DNA from: Shewanella baltica
Lineage (GTDB): Bacteria > Pseudomonadota > Gammaproteobacteria > Enterobacterales > Shewanellaceae
DNA: 64,000 bases
Direction of reading: 5' to 3'
Assembly (NCBI RefSeq): GCF_900456975.1
Contig: NZ_UGYM01000002.1
Location: forward strand, 4,092,001 to 4,156,000
A program made the position numbers and the translations under genes. Position 1 is the first letter of the stretch; the number at the start of each line of letters is the position of its first letter. Shown piece by piece: positions 40,105 through 48,582 of this stretch. The notes under the pieces are model-generated. The model saw nothing but the letters and a program-made list of their open reading frames with translations, was not told the DNA's origin and ran no database searches.

Positions 40105-40293
40105 GTGTCCCAATTACCTACAAATGGTAGGCCAGATTTGCTGAACCACTACAACTATCTACAAAACTCCATTAAATCCAATTCTCTGGATACAATTGCA
40201 TCCAATAATATTATAGATTTTGTTTCACAGTCTTTTGAGCTTTTAGGGGGATTTAGAGAAAAGGTTGTATCTACGTTCGATTCGCCATTTTAA
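40105..40293 (+). CDS. doubtful short frame, possible gene remnant
   Basis: 62 codons from a GTG with no ribosome site. Residues include GRPDLLNHYNYLQ and SQSFELLGGFREKVV, which look like a soluble helical protein rather than random sequence, but I recognise nothing. It could be the tail of a decayed gene. Confidence 0.2.
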   Translation: MSQLPTNGRPDLLNHYNYLQNSIKSNSLDTIASNNIIDFVSQSFELLGGFREKVVSTFDSPF

Positions 40294-40303
40294 GTTATAA
40301 TCT

Positions 40304-40358
40304 GAGTATTATGGCACACCCATTTTTCTAGTGTTATTGAGTATTATGGTGTACCCAT
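40304..40358. repeat. 20-bp direct repeat pair, second copy palindromic
   Basis: GAGTATTATGGCACACCCAT (40304-40323) and GAGTATTATGGTGTACCCAT (40339-40358) differ at three adjacent bases and are spaced 35 bp apart. The second sits in a perfect dyad ATTATGG-N5-CCATAAT (40343-40361). The layout suggests protein-binding sites. Confidence 0.65.
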
Positions 40359-40545
40359 AATTCTCAATTTAGACTTTGATAAATACTATGCATGAGAATA
40401 TGGCTATAAATCTAATCCTAAGGAAGGTATAAAAAATGCCCAGATAATTATGGTTTTTTTTGCTTTATGGTAAGCGGTAAATAAACCCCACATACTCAAT
40501 CATAAAAATAGTTGTCATAGTACCTCACCAATTTAAGGAGGCACT

Positions 40546-40845
40546 ATGTCATCACAAGAAAAACACCAGTATTGGTCTTCATTAATCGAGCAGCAAAAAC
40601 AAAGTGGCATTAGCATCACTCAGTTTTGCGCTGAGCAGAACATAAGCTATCAAACCTTTTATACATGGGCCAAAAAACTCCGAACACAGCCGGAGCCACA
40701 ACAATTGCAACCCCTCATTGTGACCGATACATCCGTCGTGAGTGAAAACGTTGTCACGCTAACCCTTGCAAATGGTTTGCGTGCTCAGTTGCCAATTCAT
40801 TTAAGCGCTAGCCAAATCCAGCATTGGGTTGCTGCCCTACAATAA
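40546..40845 (+). CDS. tnpA: IS66 accessory protein TnpA
   Basis: 99 residues with a helix-turn-helix typical of IS66 Orf1: QSGISITQFCAEQNISYQTFYTWAKKLR. TAAGGAGG precedes the ATG. Its stop overlaps the tnpB start (TAATG). Needed for transposition with TnpB and TnpC. Confidence 0.9.
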   Translation: MSSQEKHQYWSSLIEQQKQSGISITQFCAEQNISYQTFYTWAKKLRTQPEPQQLQPLIVTDTSVVSENVVTLTLANGLRAQLPIHLSASQIQHWVAALQ

Positions 40846-41189
40846 TGACACCATCTGCTCAAGTTTATCTCGTCACGGGTGTCACAGATATGCGTAAGTC
40901 TATCGATGGCCTATCGCTTATCGTTGCACAACATCTTGAAATGGACCCGTTTAGCGAATCCTGGTTTATTTTTTGTAATCGTCATCGAGATAAACTCAAA
41001 ATCTTGTTTTGGGACACTAATGGCTTTTGGCTTTATTATCGGCGGTTAGAAAAAGGCACCTTTAAGTGGCCAAAGCCAACACACGATGGCGCACTACATA
41101 TCAGCAAGGCCCAGCTGAATTGGCTGTTATCGGGGTTATCTATCGAGCATCACAGAGCACATCGACCAATAACTAACCTAACAGTGTGA
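40845..41189 (+). CDS. tnpB: IS66 accessory protein TnpB (Orf2)
   Basis: 114 residues from the ATG that shares a base with the tnpA stop. The family phrases VTDMRKSIDGLSLIV, FIFCNRHRDKLKILFWD and GFWLYYRRLEKGTFKWP are all present. A longer frame from an upstream TTG is ignored because the overlap start is typical of IS66. Confidence 0.93.
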   Translation: MTPSAQVYLVTGVTDMRKSIDGLSLIVAQHLEMDPFSESWFIFCNRHRDKLKILFWDTNGFWLYYRRLEKGTFKWPKPTHDGALHISKAQLNWLLSGLSIEHHRAHRPITNLTV

Positions 41190-41251
41190 TCAAAAAGGCG
41201 ATCACATTTTTATGCTTGAACGATCCTTTTTCGCTGTCACAATAAGGAGAA

Positions 41252-41290
41252 ATGAATACAAACTTCGCTAATAATGACAACACTTCCTGA
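41252..41290 (+). CDS. 12-residue leader frame overlapping tnpC start
   Basis: ATG at 41252 follows a strong AAGGAGA ribosome site and encodes MNTNFANNDNTS before a stop. The tnpC ATG at 41274 lies inside it in another frame and has no ribosome site of its own. tnpC may be translated by reinitiation, or a one-base change may have split an originally longer tnpC start. Confidence 0.45.
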   Translation: MNTNFANNDNTS

Positions 41291-42818
41291 TGATATTGAG
41301 CAACTTAAGGCCATGGTACTGCAGCTGCAACAAGCTGCTGACATTGCACAGGCACAAGCGTCATTAGCCAAGGAAGAAGTGCTTGTTGCTCAAGAAGAAA
41401 TCACCGAGCTTAAAACACAAATCCAGTTGTTAATTGAGCAATTAAATTTAAGTCAATCTAAGCGGTTTTCTTCTAAGAGTGAAAAAGTCGCCAAAGGCAC
41501 CTTCAACGAGGCCGAGCAACAAGATATTGCTGAGCCATCAACGCAAACAACAAAGAAAACAGGCCGTAAACCGTTACCTGAAGCGCTAGAGCGTGAAGTT
41601 ATCACACATGAGATTGACTCGCCTTGTTGTGAATGCTGTCAGTCTCCATTACACCAATGCGGCGTCGAAACCAGTGAAGAACTTAAAATTATTCCACAAA
41701 AAGTGACGGTTATCCGCCATGAACGGGTAAAATATGCCTGTCGCCAGTGTGAAAAAACACAAACAAGTTCACGCATTATCACCACCCCTAAGCCACCCAG
41801 TTTAATCCCTAAAAGTATTGGTAGTGCCGAGGCATTTGCCGCCGTTGTGACGGCAAAATACGTTGATGCACTTCCACTTTATCGCCAGGTGGATATATTA
41901 ACCCGCTCAGGTATTGATATCAGCCGAGCGACCTTAGCCAATTGGTGTGTGCAATTAGGCATGAAAGTACAGCCCATTATTGATGCAATGCAGTCACAAC
42001 TGCTCAATGAAAAGCTGATTTGTGCTGATGAAACCACCGTGCAAGTGCTTCGTGAAGAAGATAGAAAAGCCGAAACTAAATCGTATATGTGGGTGTATCG
42101 CAGTGGTGAGTTTGTCCAATCGCCTATCGTGATTTATGACTATCATCCAAGCCGTGCTGGCCGTTGCGCGCAAGCGTTCTTATCAGGTTTCTCTGGGTAT
42201 TTGCTGACAGATGGGTACGGTGCTTATGGCACATTAAAAGATGTCACCCATGCTGGCTGCATGGCACATGTGCGTCGAAAGTTCACCGATGCACAAAAAG
42301 CGAGTGCGTCAAAAAAAGCAGGTAAGCCCGAAGTTGCACTGAGCTATATTGCCAAACTCTACGCCATTGAAAAACGCTCCAAACAACTCAGTGCTCTTGA
42401 GCGACAACAATTAAGAAAACAAGAAGCGGTACCAATATTAGCGGAGTTTAAAACTTGGTTGGAGAAACAACAGGTACTTCCCAAAGGATATCTAGGTAAA
42501 GCCATTACTTACGCCCTAAACCAATGGCCGAAATTATTAACTTATCTTGATGATGGCGATATTAGCATCGACAATAATGTCACCGAACGAGATATTCGCC
42601 CGTTTACAACGGGGCGCAAAAACTGGATGTTCTCAACGTCAGTCAACGGCGCGCATGCCAGTGCGAACTTATACAGTTTAGTGATGACCTGTCGCGCGAA
42701 CGATATCAGTCCATATTATTACTTCAGGCACTTGTTTACCGAGTTGCCCAAGCGTCTACCTACCGACGATTTGACCGATTTAATGCCGTGGAATGTTGAT
42801 CTAAGCAATATCGATTAA
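41274..42818 (+). CDS. tnpC: IS66-family transposase TnpC
   Basis: 514-residue DDE transposase. In order: an N-terminal coiled coil (EQLKAMVLQLQQAADIAQAQ), a zinc-finger region with CCECCQSPLHQC and YACRQCEKTQ, then the catalytic core with LICADETTVQVL (first Asp), LTDGYGAYG (second Asp) and DNNVTERDIRPFTTGRKNW (Glu). Length and motifs are those of intact IS66 transposases. Confidence 0.95.
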   Translation: MTTLPDDIEQLKAMVLQLQQAADIAQAQASLAKEEVLVAQEEITELKTQIQLLIEQLNLSQSKRFSSKSEKVAKGTFNEAEQQDIAEPSTQTTKKTGRKPLPEALEREVITHEIDSPCCECCQSPLHQCGVETSEELKIIPQKVTVIRHERVKYACRQCEKTQTSSRIITTPKPPSLIPKSIGSAEAFAAVVTAKYVDALPLYRQVDILTRSGIDISRATLANWCVQLGMKVQPIIDAMQSQLLNEKLICADETTVQVLREEDRKAETKSYMWVYRSGEFVQSPIVIYDYHPSRAGRCAQAFLSGFSGYLLTDGYGAYGTLKDVTHAGCMAHVRRKFTDAQKASASKKAGKPEVALSYIAKLYAIEKRSKQLSALERQQLRKQEAVPILAEFKTWLEKQQVLPKGYLGKAITYALNQWPKLLTYLDDGDISIDNNVTERDIRPFTTGRKNWMFSTSVNGAHASANLYSLVMTCRANDISPYYYFRHLFTELPKRLPTDDLTDLMPWNVDLSNID

Positions 42819-42830
42819 CGCTTCACTGCT

Positions 42831-43904
42831 TCATTTACCGCTTACCATTATCTGAAGTGCGGTACTGCGCCTGATGATAACTGCCAGCAGACTGGCCCAG
42901 ACTAGGCCGTCAACTATCGCTTTTTGCGCGGTAGCAAATCTCTGCCAGTTTGTATGTGATTTCAACTCTTTGAACAGCAGTTCAACCTGCCAGCGGCAGC
43001 GATAAATCGCCATAATATCATCGGCTGTGTAGGCCTCTGTCGGTAGGTTTGTTAACCAGATACAAAACCGCTTTTCTTCTGCGAACCAACGTCTTACAAC
43101 TCGAAACTCCTGTTTGCCTCTGTGGACTTTGAGGTCAAGGATTTCAGCGCGGTTGGTACGGCGCGTTATGTCTTTGAGCTTCATTCCTGCAAGCTTAGGA
43201 AGAATGCGGCCCTTGCCATTTTTAGCTTCTACAACCCTTGGATTGAGTGACTTTGCACCCCGAACAATATAGAAACCATTATGGTGCTCCACATCAGCAA
43301 AAAACTCGAAATCAGGGTATCCCGCATCAGCCAGAAGTAGCTTGTTTTTCATCTTAAATGGCTTGGGAAGATAGGCTCTTTCTGAAGCCGTATCAGCAGT
43401 TATCGTCATCGCCGTCGGGTTAAAGGTTCGTAATGACATGGTCATATGGCACTCTATCGCAGCAGGATTGCGTTTAAAGCGGCTTGGGTAGATATCGGCT
43501 AACGCCTTGTGAACATGAAATGAACTGCCATCTTGAAGCAGAATATCATCAAAGCAAGACAGCTTCTTCGGAAGCAGAGCACATTGCTGGCGGGCAAATT
43601 GAGTGATAGCCAACTGTACTAGTTGCTGCATAAAATGAGGAAAGGCTTCCTTACGGAGCTGGTTGTGGAAGGGCTTGTAAGCCACATTATCATTTTCAGT
43701 CAAACACATACCATTGAACTGACGATGCAAGTCTGCAATGGCATGACAGTTACCTTTACTCAACGCAGATATCAAGCTTGGGATCAGTATTTCCGGCAGA
43801 ATAGACCGATTTCGTTGAATAAACCCCGTGCGCTTAGCCGTTTTTTGAAGGATGTTTGCATTGAAGAATTGCATAAACTGCTTTTTTAAGGAGATAATCG
43901 TCAT
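42831..43904 (-). pseudogene. IS4-family transposase, C-terminus cut off by IS66
   Basis: 357 residues of a DDE transposase. The DDE core is visible: FDDILLQDGSSFHVH, LLLADAGYPDFEFF and the YREK-like YRCRWQVELLFKELKSH. The last residues (VSGK) and the stop are supplied by the IS66 terminal repeat at 42845, so the natural C-terminus is missing. The missing part is not found on the left side of IS66. The 5' side of this IS (43905-43990) is present but I could not define its terminal repeat. Confidence 0.85.
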
Positions 43905-43995
43905 CGGCTTTATTTATTGCTCATGGTAGTTTGTTTGGCGACAATTATCAGATCATAAATAAGGCCTTTTTTCTACCTAAAATATAGCGTTATCG

Positions 43996-44324
43996 CTAAA
44001 GATCCTGTCTATGTACTCTTTCTAGTCCTTGGCCCTTTAATTCATTTAACTTAATTGGTGTATTATGTTGTTCTGAATAGAGATCACAGAAATGCTCTAA
44101 TTCATGTTCATAGGTTGCTACCAATGTTAGTAAGGCGGATCGTCTTTGTACACTTGGAAAATAATTCTCAAAAATATCGTCTAAGATGACCTCTTGACTA
44201 TCTAACCCTTGATAATGCTCAATGCATTCGTAAATACCTTCTTCAGCGCATATTTCGATTTCTTCAACATCCCCCTGTGTCAGGATATTGCTTTTATCAC
44301 AAACAGTATAAGGGGATAGCGGGG
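43996..44324 (-). pseudogene. start-less gene remnant (HEPN-like C-terminus?)
   Basis: A frame of about 109 codons, open from a TAA near 44325 to TAG at 43996-43998, with no ATG, GTG or TTG. It has clear protein character: ILTQGDVEEIEICAEEGIYE, ILDDIFENYFPSVQRRSALL, VATYEHELEHFCDLYSEQ and LNELKGQGLERVHRQDL. The pattern Y/E-H-E-L-x-x-F/L-C then LKGxGLER resembles C-termini of small HEPN-type proteins linked to defence loci, but that is inference from memory. It lies between the IS4 remnant and macB, and is probably what is left of a gene broken by IS activity. Confidence 0.6.
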
Positions 44325-44444
44325 TTAAGGTTTAACACCCAAGTATGACACTTTGCGATTAACTCTATTTGATCTTGTAAATATTTTAGACTGTGCGATC
44401 CAGTCCTCGAGGTCCCAGTAACAGGGGGACATATTTACTTAGCG

Positions 44445-46391
44445 TCAGTCTCTTGAGAGTGCATCTACCGGATTCAATTTAGCCGCATTTCGAGCTGGCA
44501 GATAACCAAACACAATCCCGATTAACGTCGAACAAGCAAAAGCTGCAACAATTGACGTACTCGAATAGATCATCTGAAAACTGCTGCCTGTGTAGGTAAA
44601 TATCATGCCGATAAAATAAGCAAGTCCGATCCCCAATGCACCACCACAAAAACACACCAATACTGCTTCAATCAAAAACTGACGCATAATATCGGTTTGT
44701 CTAGCGCCAACAGCCATACGAATACCTATTTCGCGCGTTCGCTCTGTTACCGATACCAGCATGATATTCATTACCCCAATCCCACCAACTAACAAAGAGA
44801 TAAACGCAATAGCTGATATCAGTAGTGTCATGGTTTCAGATGTTTTTTCGATGCTTTTTCGTATCGTATCTGTATTTATAGTGAAAAAATCAACCGTACC
44901 ATGGCGCATAGTCAATAAGCTGATAATGCCTTGTTCTGCCGCATCGCTAGATACATTCGCATCTATCCTTACGGTAATATCGTTAACATAATTTTGCCTA
45001 AAAATACGCCCGGACACCGTGGTGTACGGCAACCAAACATTCAGTTCATCACTATTGTCGGACACACTTTGAATTGGCTTTGTTACGCCAATAATACGAA
45101 CAGGTAGACGACCGAGAAAAATGACGCTACCCAACGCATTGCCGTCAGGGAAAAGAGTCTGATCGGTATTGGCGTCAATGACGGCAACCTGCTCTAACGT
45201 ATCAATACTATCATCGGCAAAATATTGTCCTTTGGCCAACGCATAACCACGAACGCGAAAATACTCAGTACCCACGCCTTGAATTGAGCCTGTGACGGTT
45301 TCACTTGCATAACGTATGGCAACATTGGTCCTAACGGTTGGGGTTACGCTGTCCACATAGGGCAATATTTTAAGCGCATTTGCATCGTCTGCCGTGAGCG
45401 ACCTAACCCGTTCAGACCGGCGATCGCCACGCCCTGTGCCTGGTTTTATTTCAATAGTATTAGTGCCCATTGAAGCAATATTGTCCAAAATCGATTGCTG
45501 CGAACCTGCACCTAGCGCGACAACAGACACCACTGAAGCAATGCCAATAATAATGCCGAGCATCGTCAGAAACGTACGCAAACGGTGATTGGACATTGCA
45601 ATTAATGCCATTTTTAACGCTTCAAGATAACGCGACCAGTTTATTTTCTTACTCGTTTTAGAATCTTGTTGGTCTGTGCTTAGCTGGTTTGCTTTTACGG
45701 GGATACGCTTTTGTTTATCGGCAATGATTTCTCCATCTTTTAGCTCAATGACGCGATCTGCAAATTCGGCAATATGCGGATCGTGTGTCACCAAAATAAT
45801 GGTGTGACCGTCGCGATTGAGTTCTTGAATGAGCTTCATCATTTCTTCGCCGCTACTGCTATCAAGCGCGCCGGTTGGCTCATCGGCCAGAATAATATCA
45901 CCGCCATTGATTAAAGCTCTGGCGACACTGACACGCTGTTGTTGGCCACCACTTAGCTGGCTTGGCTTATGATCTAAACGATCGCTTAATCCCAGACGAG
46001 TCAGTAGTTTTTTTGCCTTTTCGTGTCGGGTTTGCGCCCCCTCATTGGCATATAATGCCGGTACTTCTACATTACCCTGCGCAGTTAAATCACCTAAAAG
46101 ATGATAGCGCTGAAAGATAAACCCAAAGTATTCACGTCGCAGTGCGGCTAGTTCATTGTCATCCATACGGGATGTGTCCTGACCATTAATGAAATAACTA
46201 CCTGCACTGGGTTTATCCAGACAGCCAAGGATGTTCATTAATGTTGATTTACCCGAACCAGAAGCGCCAATAATGGCAATCAATTCACCACGACAGATTT
46301 GCAGATTAATGTTTTTTAGTACCGTCAACTCCTGCTCTCCGGCAATAAAAGAGCGGCTGACATCCACAATATTTAACAGAACTTCTCCCAT
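44445..46391 (-). CDS. macB: MacB-type ABC export protein (ATPase-permease fusion)
   Basis: 648-residue inner-membrane protein, the exact usual MacB size. The N-terminal ATPase has Walker A GASGSGKST, the Q-loop FQRYHLLGDL, the signature LSGGQQQRVSVARAL, and Walker B IILADEPTGALD. A membrane helix near residue 275, a large periplasmic domain and three C-terminal helices (SLLVGGIGVMNIMLV and so on) follow. With MacA and a TolC-like channel it exports peptides, toxins or macrolides from the periplasm. It starts six bases after macA. No TolC gene is nearby. Confidence 0.94.
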   Translation of the reverse strand: MGEVLLNIVDVSRSFIAGEQELTVLKNINLQICRGELIAIIGASGSGKSTLMNILGCLDKPSAGSYFINGQDTSRMDDNELAALRREYFGFIFQRYHLLGDLTAQGNVEVPALYANEGAQTRHEKAKKLLTRLGLSDRLDHKPSQLSGGQQQRVSVARALINGGDIILADEPTGALDSSSGEEMMKLIQELNRDGHTIILVTHDPHIAEFADRVIELKDGEIIADKQKRIPVKANQLSTDQQDSKTSKKINWSRYLEALKMALIAMSNHRLRTFLTMLGIIIGIASVVSVVALGAGSQQSILDNIASMGTNTIEIKPGTGRGDRRSERVRSLTADDANALKILPYVDSVTPTVRTNVAIRYASETVTGSIQGVGTEYFRVRGYALAKGQYFADDSIDTLEQVAVIDANTDQTLFPDGNALGSVIFLGRLPVRIIGVTKPIQSVSDNSDELNVWLPYTTVSGRIFRQNYVNDITVRIDANVSSDAAEQGIISLLTMRHGTVDFFTINTDTIRKSIEKTSETMTLLISAIAFISLLVGGIGVMNIMLVSVTERTREIGIRMAVGARQTDIMRQFLIEAVLVCFCGGALGIGLAYFIGMIFTYTGSSFQMIYSSTSIVAAFACSTLIGIVFGYLPARNAAKLNPVDALSRD

Positions 46392-46397
46392 GGGTTA

Positions 46398-47618
46398 TTA
46401 CCTCGTTCCTTTACCAAGACCTGGTACACTTTGTCCGAGCATATTGCCCTTAGATAAGCCGGTCATAGAAATCGCATCGTCATTAGCTGAAGTTTGACCA
46501 AGCATGATTTGATCACCTTCGTTAAGCCCTGAGAGGATTTGAGCGTAGACTTTATTGTTAATGCCCACTTCAACATCGCGATATTCAATGTGGTTGTCTA
46601 CTATCACTGGCACTTGATACGAAACACTTGGCCCCGTTTTTGTTATCAATATCTGTGATGGGACAAGCAACGCATCTTGCGCACTGGCTAAAATAATCGA
46701 TACCTGTGCCGTCATGCCAAAACGCAACTGATTGCCTGGGTTTTCAACATCAAACAGAGCGTTGTAATAAATCGCCTCATCATCGCCAATCAACAACGAA
46801 CTGTCGTCCCCGCTAAGCAATGTTGGCCCTGGTTCAATGGTGCGTAATACACCCCGGTACTTTTTCGCTGTCGCCCCCAAAATACTGAAATAAACAGCTT
46901 GCCCTGCACTCACATTGATAATGTCAGCTTCAGAAACCTGCGCCTTAATCGTCATTAAATCCAATTGCGCTAGCTCAATAATACTGGGGGTACCTTGATT
47001 GTTATTAACGGTTTGCCCTTCTTCTACCGACACGTAAATCACTGTGCCATCAATGGGGGAACGAATAGTTGTGTAACCTAAATTGAGCTTGGCGCTATCG
47101 ACACTGATGATTGCTTTGTCTTTTTCAGCACTGAGTTCATCTAGCTCAGCCAGATAAACCGCCAATATCGATTCTGCCGAGTCAAAGTCTGATACCGACG
47201 CAGCGCCATTAACTAGCATCTTTTTATTACGAGCATATTCAGACTGTGCGACTTTTATTTGAGCCTGCTTTGCCCGATATTGCGCATCAATACTTTGCAA
47301 TGATGCTTGGGCTTCTTTAAGGGCATTTTGTTGAGTTAAGTTATCGATTTGAGCAATCAAGTCGCCCTGTTTTATGTTTTGGCCAACATTCACGTCCATT
47401 GTTTCGATTAACCCCGACACTTGAGCGCCGACACTGACTAATTTAGACGGATAAAGCACGCCGTTTGTGAGTACCACTTTTTCAATATTGCCGCGTTGGA
47501 CCACATCGGTGGTAAAGATAGGTTGATCCTGTTGTACTTGAGTGTACTTGTATCCTACAACAGCAACCGTTGCGCCAAGGATAAGAAGCAGCAAGGTGTT
47601 TTTAATGTTCTTTTTCAT
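46398..47618 (-). CDS. macA: MacA-type periplasmic adaptor
   Basis: 406 residues from the ATG at 47618; a TTG start 14 codons upstream is less likely. N-terminal membrane anchor LLLLILGATVAVVGY. The lipoyl halves are ETMDVNVGQNIKQGDLIAQI and TTIRSPIDGTVIYVSVEEG, flanking a long helical hairpin, then a beta-barrel with RFGMTAQVSIIL. It stimulates the MacB ATPase and links it to the outer membrane. Transcribed with the PEBP gene upstream (67-base gap) and macB downstream. Confidence 0.92.
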   Translation of the reverse strand: MKKNIKNTLLLLILGATVAVVGYKYTQVQQDQPIFTTDVVQRGNIEKVVLTNGVLYPSKLVSVGAQVSGLIETMDVNVGQNIKQGDLIAQIDNLTQQNALKEAQASLQSIDAQYRAKQAQIKVAQSEYARNKKMLVNGAASVSDFDSAESILAVYLAELDELSAEKDKAIISVDSAKLNLGYTTIRSPIDGTVIYVSVEEGQTVNNNQGTPSIIELAQLDLMTIKAQVSEADIINVSAGQAVYFSILGATAKKYRGVLRTIEPGPTLLSGDDSSLLIGDDEAIYYNALFDVENPGNQLRFGMTAQVSIILASAQDALLVPSQILITKTGPSVSYQVPVIVDNHIEYRDVEVGINNKVYAQILSGLNEGDQIMLGQTSANDDAISMTGLSKGNMLGQSVPGLGKGTR

Positions 47619-47685
47619 ACGGATCTCTTGATGTCTTTTCGGTGACTGAATTTGCGCCAATTATCTAGTAATAACGGTTTTGCAT

Positions 47686-48492
47686 TTACTTGCGATCAAT
47701 AACAGCAGAAGTCGTATTCAACGTTGATTTACACAATGGCAATGTTGACAGCGGATCCATGTTGTCATTATGTGGCTGTGCTTGTTCCGGATGAAATTCT
47801 TGCGGATGAGCTTGTGGTGAATGAGCCCGTTGCGGCGTTTGACAGTGTCGTTCAAAACTCACCGTCAAAGAGTCCGAGTCTAGTACAAAGTCTTGCATGC
47901 TTTGTCGAAGCATTATTGCAGACACAGGGGCTGAAACTGGGGCTGACGGATCTATTTCTAAAGATTTGGATAGTGCATAAAGATGAAAGGTGTAAATTTT
48001 GGGGCCGGGCCCTTTGGAACAGGGCGGTGCATACTCATTACGGTCATTCACTGTATTGCTGCCAAACGAGCCTACAGATTGATTTGCTTTACTACCTGAA
48101 TCAATGCCAGAAGCTTGCGCAGGAATATTATAGACAGTCCAATACCACTTGAGTTCTTCAGGCTGGTTTGGTTTAGGAGCCAGAGAGTCAACTTGAGGTG
48201 GGGTGTCGTTTTTATTATCATTCAAGTAAGGCTTTGGTGTGCCCTGTTCATTGTTGGTTGGGTGATGATCAGGCATGTGATCCATTATCATCACCAATGA
48301 TTGGGTTCCGTCGGGTACTCCTTGCCAGCTTAATGGCGGTGAGATCCCCTCTCCCTCACAGGTAAATTCAGTTGGCAATGTACCATTATCTGTAAATGCA
48401 GGGCTGGTGAGTTCAAGCGACGGCTTGGCATAAACGGCCGTTGCGGCTAGCAGCGTCAAAGATAAAATGGAGCCAATAATGTGGGTTTTCAT
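47686..48492 (-). CDS. PEBP-family (YbhB/YbcL-like) periplasmic protein with His-rich tail
   Basis: 268 residues. Signal peptide ends in LAATAVYA. The phosphatidylethanolamine-binding fold is recognised by LTSPAFTDNGTLP, GEGISPPLSWQGVP, MIMDHMPD, WTVYNIPA and the ligand loop APPCSKGPGPKIYTFHLYAL. Two features are unusual: an inserted polar loop with HHPTNNEQ (about residues 75-112), and a C-terminal tail with five histidines and two cysteines (His216, 224, 229, 234, 241; Cys217, 254). The tail suggests metal binding. GGAGG precedes the ATG. First gene of the PEBP-macA-macB unit, with its own operator upstream. Confidence 0.85.
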   Translation of the reverse strand: MKTHIIGSILSLTLLAATAVYAKPSLELTSPAFTDNGTLPTEFTCEGEGISPPLSWQGVPDGTQSLVMIMDHMPDHHPTNNEQGTPKPYLNDNKNDTPPQVDSLAPKPNQPEELKWYWTVYNIPAQASGIDSGSKANQSVGSFGSNTVNDRNEYAPPCSKGPGPKIYTFHLYALSKSLEIDPSAPVSAPVSAIMLRQSMQDFVLDSDSLTVSFERHCQTPQRAHSPQAHPQEFHPEQAQPHNDNMDPLSTLPLCKSTLNTTSAVIDRK

Positions 48493-48508
48493 GGCCTAAC
48501 CTCCATAG

Positions 48509-48543
48509 CAATTAAGTTAACGATTAATGAGTTAACTTAATTG
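48509..48543 (-). other. 13-bp inverted repeat in the PEBP leader
   Basis: CAATTAAGTTAAC (48509-48521) and GTTAACTTAATTG (48531-48543) with a nine-base loop. It lies between the CusR-like palindrome and the PEBP ribosome site, with no T-tract after it. It may be a second operator or an RNA hairpin controlling translation. Confidence 0.65.
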
Positions 48544-48566
48544 TATCGATTAGGCTTCGCTGATGG

Positions 48567-48582
48567 ATGACAATGTTGTCAT
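48567..48582 (-). promoter_or_regulatory. CusR-box-like operator upstream of PEBP-macAB
   Basis: Palindrome ATGACAATGTTGTCAT, arms of seven with two central bases, 75 bases before the PEBP start and overlapping the histidine-kinase stop codon. The same dyad, in the other orientation, lies before the response-regulator gene. The core ATGACAA-N2-TTGTCAT matches the E. coli CusR/HprR box as I know it. Confidence 0.75.

Larger units (their letters stand above)
39636..40469. other. AT-rich region before the IS66 element
   Basis: More than 800 bases of AT-rich sequence with no confident gene. It contains one doubtful 62-codon frame (40105-40293) and a pair of 20-bp direct repeats (40304-40358). 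The composition and lack of genes suggest decayed accessory DNA at the left edge of the island. Confidence 0.5.
40470..42845 (+). mobile_element. IS66-family insertion sequence, complete
   Basis: 2376 bp carrying tnpA, tnpB and tnpC in the usual order. Terminal inverted repeats begin GTAAGCGGTAAAT at both ends (40470 inward, and 42845 inward on the other strand), continuing ataA/gAA. IS66 elements usually make 8-bp target duplications, but the flanks GCTTTATG and CATTATCT differ, so the two sides were probably not one original site. The right end interrupts an IS4-family transposase gene. Confidence 0.9.

Noticed and set aside
40462..42853. 8-bp target-site duplication around IS66
   Set aside because: Flanks GCTTTATG and CATTATCT do not match.
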